The notes under the pieces: generated by a model
What the model was told of the DNA's origin: nothing
Seen by the model: the letters and a program-made list of their open reading frames with translations, nothing else
The model's database searches: none
Source of the DNA: an uncultured Bacteroidota bacterium
GTDB lineage: Bacteria; Bacteroidota; Bacteroidia; Chitinophagales; Chitinophagaceae
Length of the DNA: 7,029 nt
Direction of reading: 5' to 3'
NCBI GenBank assembly: GCA_903835145.1
Contig: CAILMA010000593.1
Coordinates: 1-7,029, forward strand
Program-made: the position numbers and the translations under genes
Shown here: in pieces, positions 6,095 to 7,029 of the stretch
Layout: each line of letters opens with the position of its first letter
Position numbering within the stretch: the stretch's first letter is position 1

Positions 6095-7029
6095 TTACTC
6101 AACTACAACCTTAGTTCTGAAAATTTCACTTCCTGAATTTACACGTATCAGGTAGTTACCAGCGGCCATTCCTGCGAGGTTAAATGTTGTCCTTGAACCA
6201 GAGGTGTTATCCACAGTCCTCGTTACAACTGTCTTGCCAAGCATGTCGGTAATTGTTATTGTTGCATCAGCATTTGTAGCGGGTATTTCCAGTACAAATG
6301 TCCCTTGGTTAGGGTTAGGGTAAAGCGTCATTACTGCATTACCCGCAACTGGAGTTACCGCTGTGCCGCACTCAGATGCAGATCGTACATAAACGTAAAG
6401 CGTTGTAGAATGGAATCCGCATGAATTGGTAACAGCATACACAAGTGTATCCCAACCTGCATGCACACCCACAACTTCGCCTGCAGCATCAACAGTAGCG
6501 TTACCGTTGCTTGTGCCCCAGGTACCCCATGGTACTGGTATTACGAGGTGCAATGTATCGCCTGCGCATACAGAATCTGGTCCTGCAAGTGCTCCTGATG
6601 TAAGTACACCGTCCACAGTATCAATGTAAGAAGTGCTTACCGAATGGCAGGTGCTGCTCAGCATTGTATAGTAAACTGTATCAATACCGCTTGATATACC
6701 TGAAATGATACCACCGGTTGAGATACCTGCATGGCCATTGCTAACACTCCACACGCCACCATGAATAGTAGAAGTTAATGCAGCAATAGTACCTACGCAA
6801 AGGCGGTCAGTACCCGAGATTACACCCGGTACTGGAAGCGTATCTACAGTAATAGAATGAGCAGCCGAAACTGTACCGCAAACATTCGTCACTGAGTAAA
6901 TGATATTTAATGTGCCGCCTGATACACCGGTTACTATTCCTGACGCATCAACAGTTGCCATACTTACGCCGCCGCTGCTCCAGGTACCACCTGAGGTAGT
7001 ATCACTTAAAGTAATAGTAGCGCCAATAC
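6095..7029 (-). CDS. Cell-surface protein with Ig-like repeats and T9SS sorting domain (partial, 5' end outside window)
   Basis: The frame is open to the right edge of the window, so the start lies beyond 7029; the ATG at 6961 is internal and falls within a repeat. About 310 C-terminal residues are visible. Three Ig-like (BIG2-style) repeats come first. They share the pattern C-x-G, then G-x-W 14-16 residues later, a G-x-x-x-G-V/I turn, an I/L-x-Y strand and a second Cys. A linker with one more Cys follows (residue 198 counted from the ATG at 6961). The last ~79 residues are a type IX secretion type A sorting domain: MTLYPNPNQGTFVLEI, ITDMLGKTV, FNLAGMAAGNYLIRV and KVVVE. Such domains direct proteins through the outer membrane, where the domain is removed and the protein is often attached to the surface. 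The repeats suggest a long stalk-like surface protein, adhesin or enzyme scaffold; the N-terminal functional domain cannot be seen. Confidence 0.88.
   Translation of the reverse strand, partial: IGATITLSDTTSGGTWSSGGVSMATVDASGIVTGVSGGTLNIIYSVTNVCGTVSAAHSITVDTLPVPGVISGTDRLCVGTIAALTSTIHGGVWSVSNGHAGISTGGIISGISSGIDTVYYTMLSSTCHSVSTSYIDTVDGVLTSGALAGPDSVCAGDTLHLVIPVPWGTWGTSNGNATVDAAGEVVGVHAGWDTLVYAVTNSCGFHSTTLYVYVRSASECGTAVTPVAGNAVMTLYPNPNQGTFVLEIPATNADATITITDMLGKTVVTRTVDNTSGSRTTFNLAGMAAGNYLIRVNSGSEIFRTKVVVE
6098..6334 (-). other. T9SS type A C-terminal sorting domain
   Basis: This segment encodes the last 79 residues of the partial surface protein. The L-Y-P-N-P motif followed by x-x-G, the D-M-L-G-K turn, the M-A-A-G-N-Y-L-I-R-V motif and a basic/valine-rich end are the hallmarks of the type A sorting signal recognised by the type IX secretion system of Bacteroidota. 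Confidence 0.9.
6386..7029 (-). repeat. Three tandem 77-residue Ig-like repeats in the coding sequence
   Basis: Units read right to left: about 6800-7029 (first base outside the window), 6569-6799 and 6386-6568. The tryptophan of each G-x-W motif is encoded at 6980-6982, 6749-6751 and 6518-6520, exactly 231 bases apart. The leading cysteines of the last two units (6797-6799, 6566-6568) are also 231 bases apart. The copies are clearly diverged at protein level, so the period has been kept while the sequence has drifted. Confidence 0.85.

Noticed and set aside
6961..6961. ATG at 6961 as the start of the T9SS-sorted protein
   Set aside because: The frame is open upstream to the window edge and the preceding 22 codons complete an Ig-like repeat, so the true start lies outside.
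1..7029. CRISPR array, insertion sequence, tRNA/rRNA, or a defence or mobile system
   Set aside because: No short regularly spaced repeats, transposase or integrase motifs, terminal inverted repeats or RNA-gene folds were seen. The genes are typical chromosomal Bacteroidota families.

Overview
This window looks like ordinary chromosomal DNA from a Bacteroidota species, most likely of the Chitinophagaceae/Chitinophagales type. The evidence is a DUF5686 plus carboxypeptidase-regulatory-like outer-membrane protein, a C-terminal type IX secretion (T9SS) type A sorting domain, signal peptides with an Ala|Gln cleavage site, starts without clear Shine-Dalgarno sequences, and two good matches to the Bacteroidota -7 promoter element TAnnTTTG. 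The assignment to order is an inference from protein style, not a database result.

Layout from left to right. Positions 1-164 are a leader with no supported gene. At 165-704 (+) lies a pyridoxamine-phosphate-oxidase-like flavin-binding protein. It converges on a large outer-membrane protein at 701-3292 (-), and the two stop codons overlap within four bases. A 242-base divergent spacer (3293-3534) carries two inverted repeats. It is followed by a small secreted protein of unknown function at 3535-3978 (+), a PfkB-family sugar/nucleoside-type kinase at 4075-5013 (+), and a flavin-reductase-like split-barrel protein at 5140-6015 (+). A strong bidirectional terminator (6033-6077) separates the last gene from a convergent gene at 6095-7029 (-). 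That gene runs off the window. Its visible part holds three 77-residue Ig-like repeats and a T9SS sorting domain.

The genes do not form an obvious pathway. Two are cytoplasmic flavin-binding split-barrel proteins, one is a cytoplasmic kinase, and three are exported (outer membrane, periplasm or unknown, and cell surface by T9SS). Each + strand gene appears to have its own promoter or terminator signals, so this reads as separate housekeeping or hypothetical loci and not as an operon. I see no tRNA, rRNA, CRISPR array, insertion sequence or defence system. The most interesting points are regulatory and structural: a promoter overlapping a terminator before the flavin-reductase gene, competing hairpins at its start codon, the overlapping convergent stops, the orphan secreted protein, and the exact 77-residue repeat periodicity in the T9SS protein.
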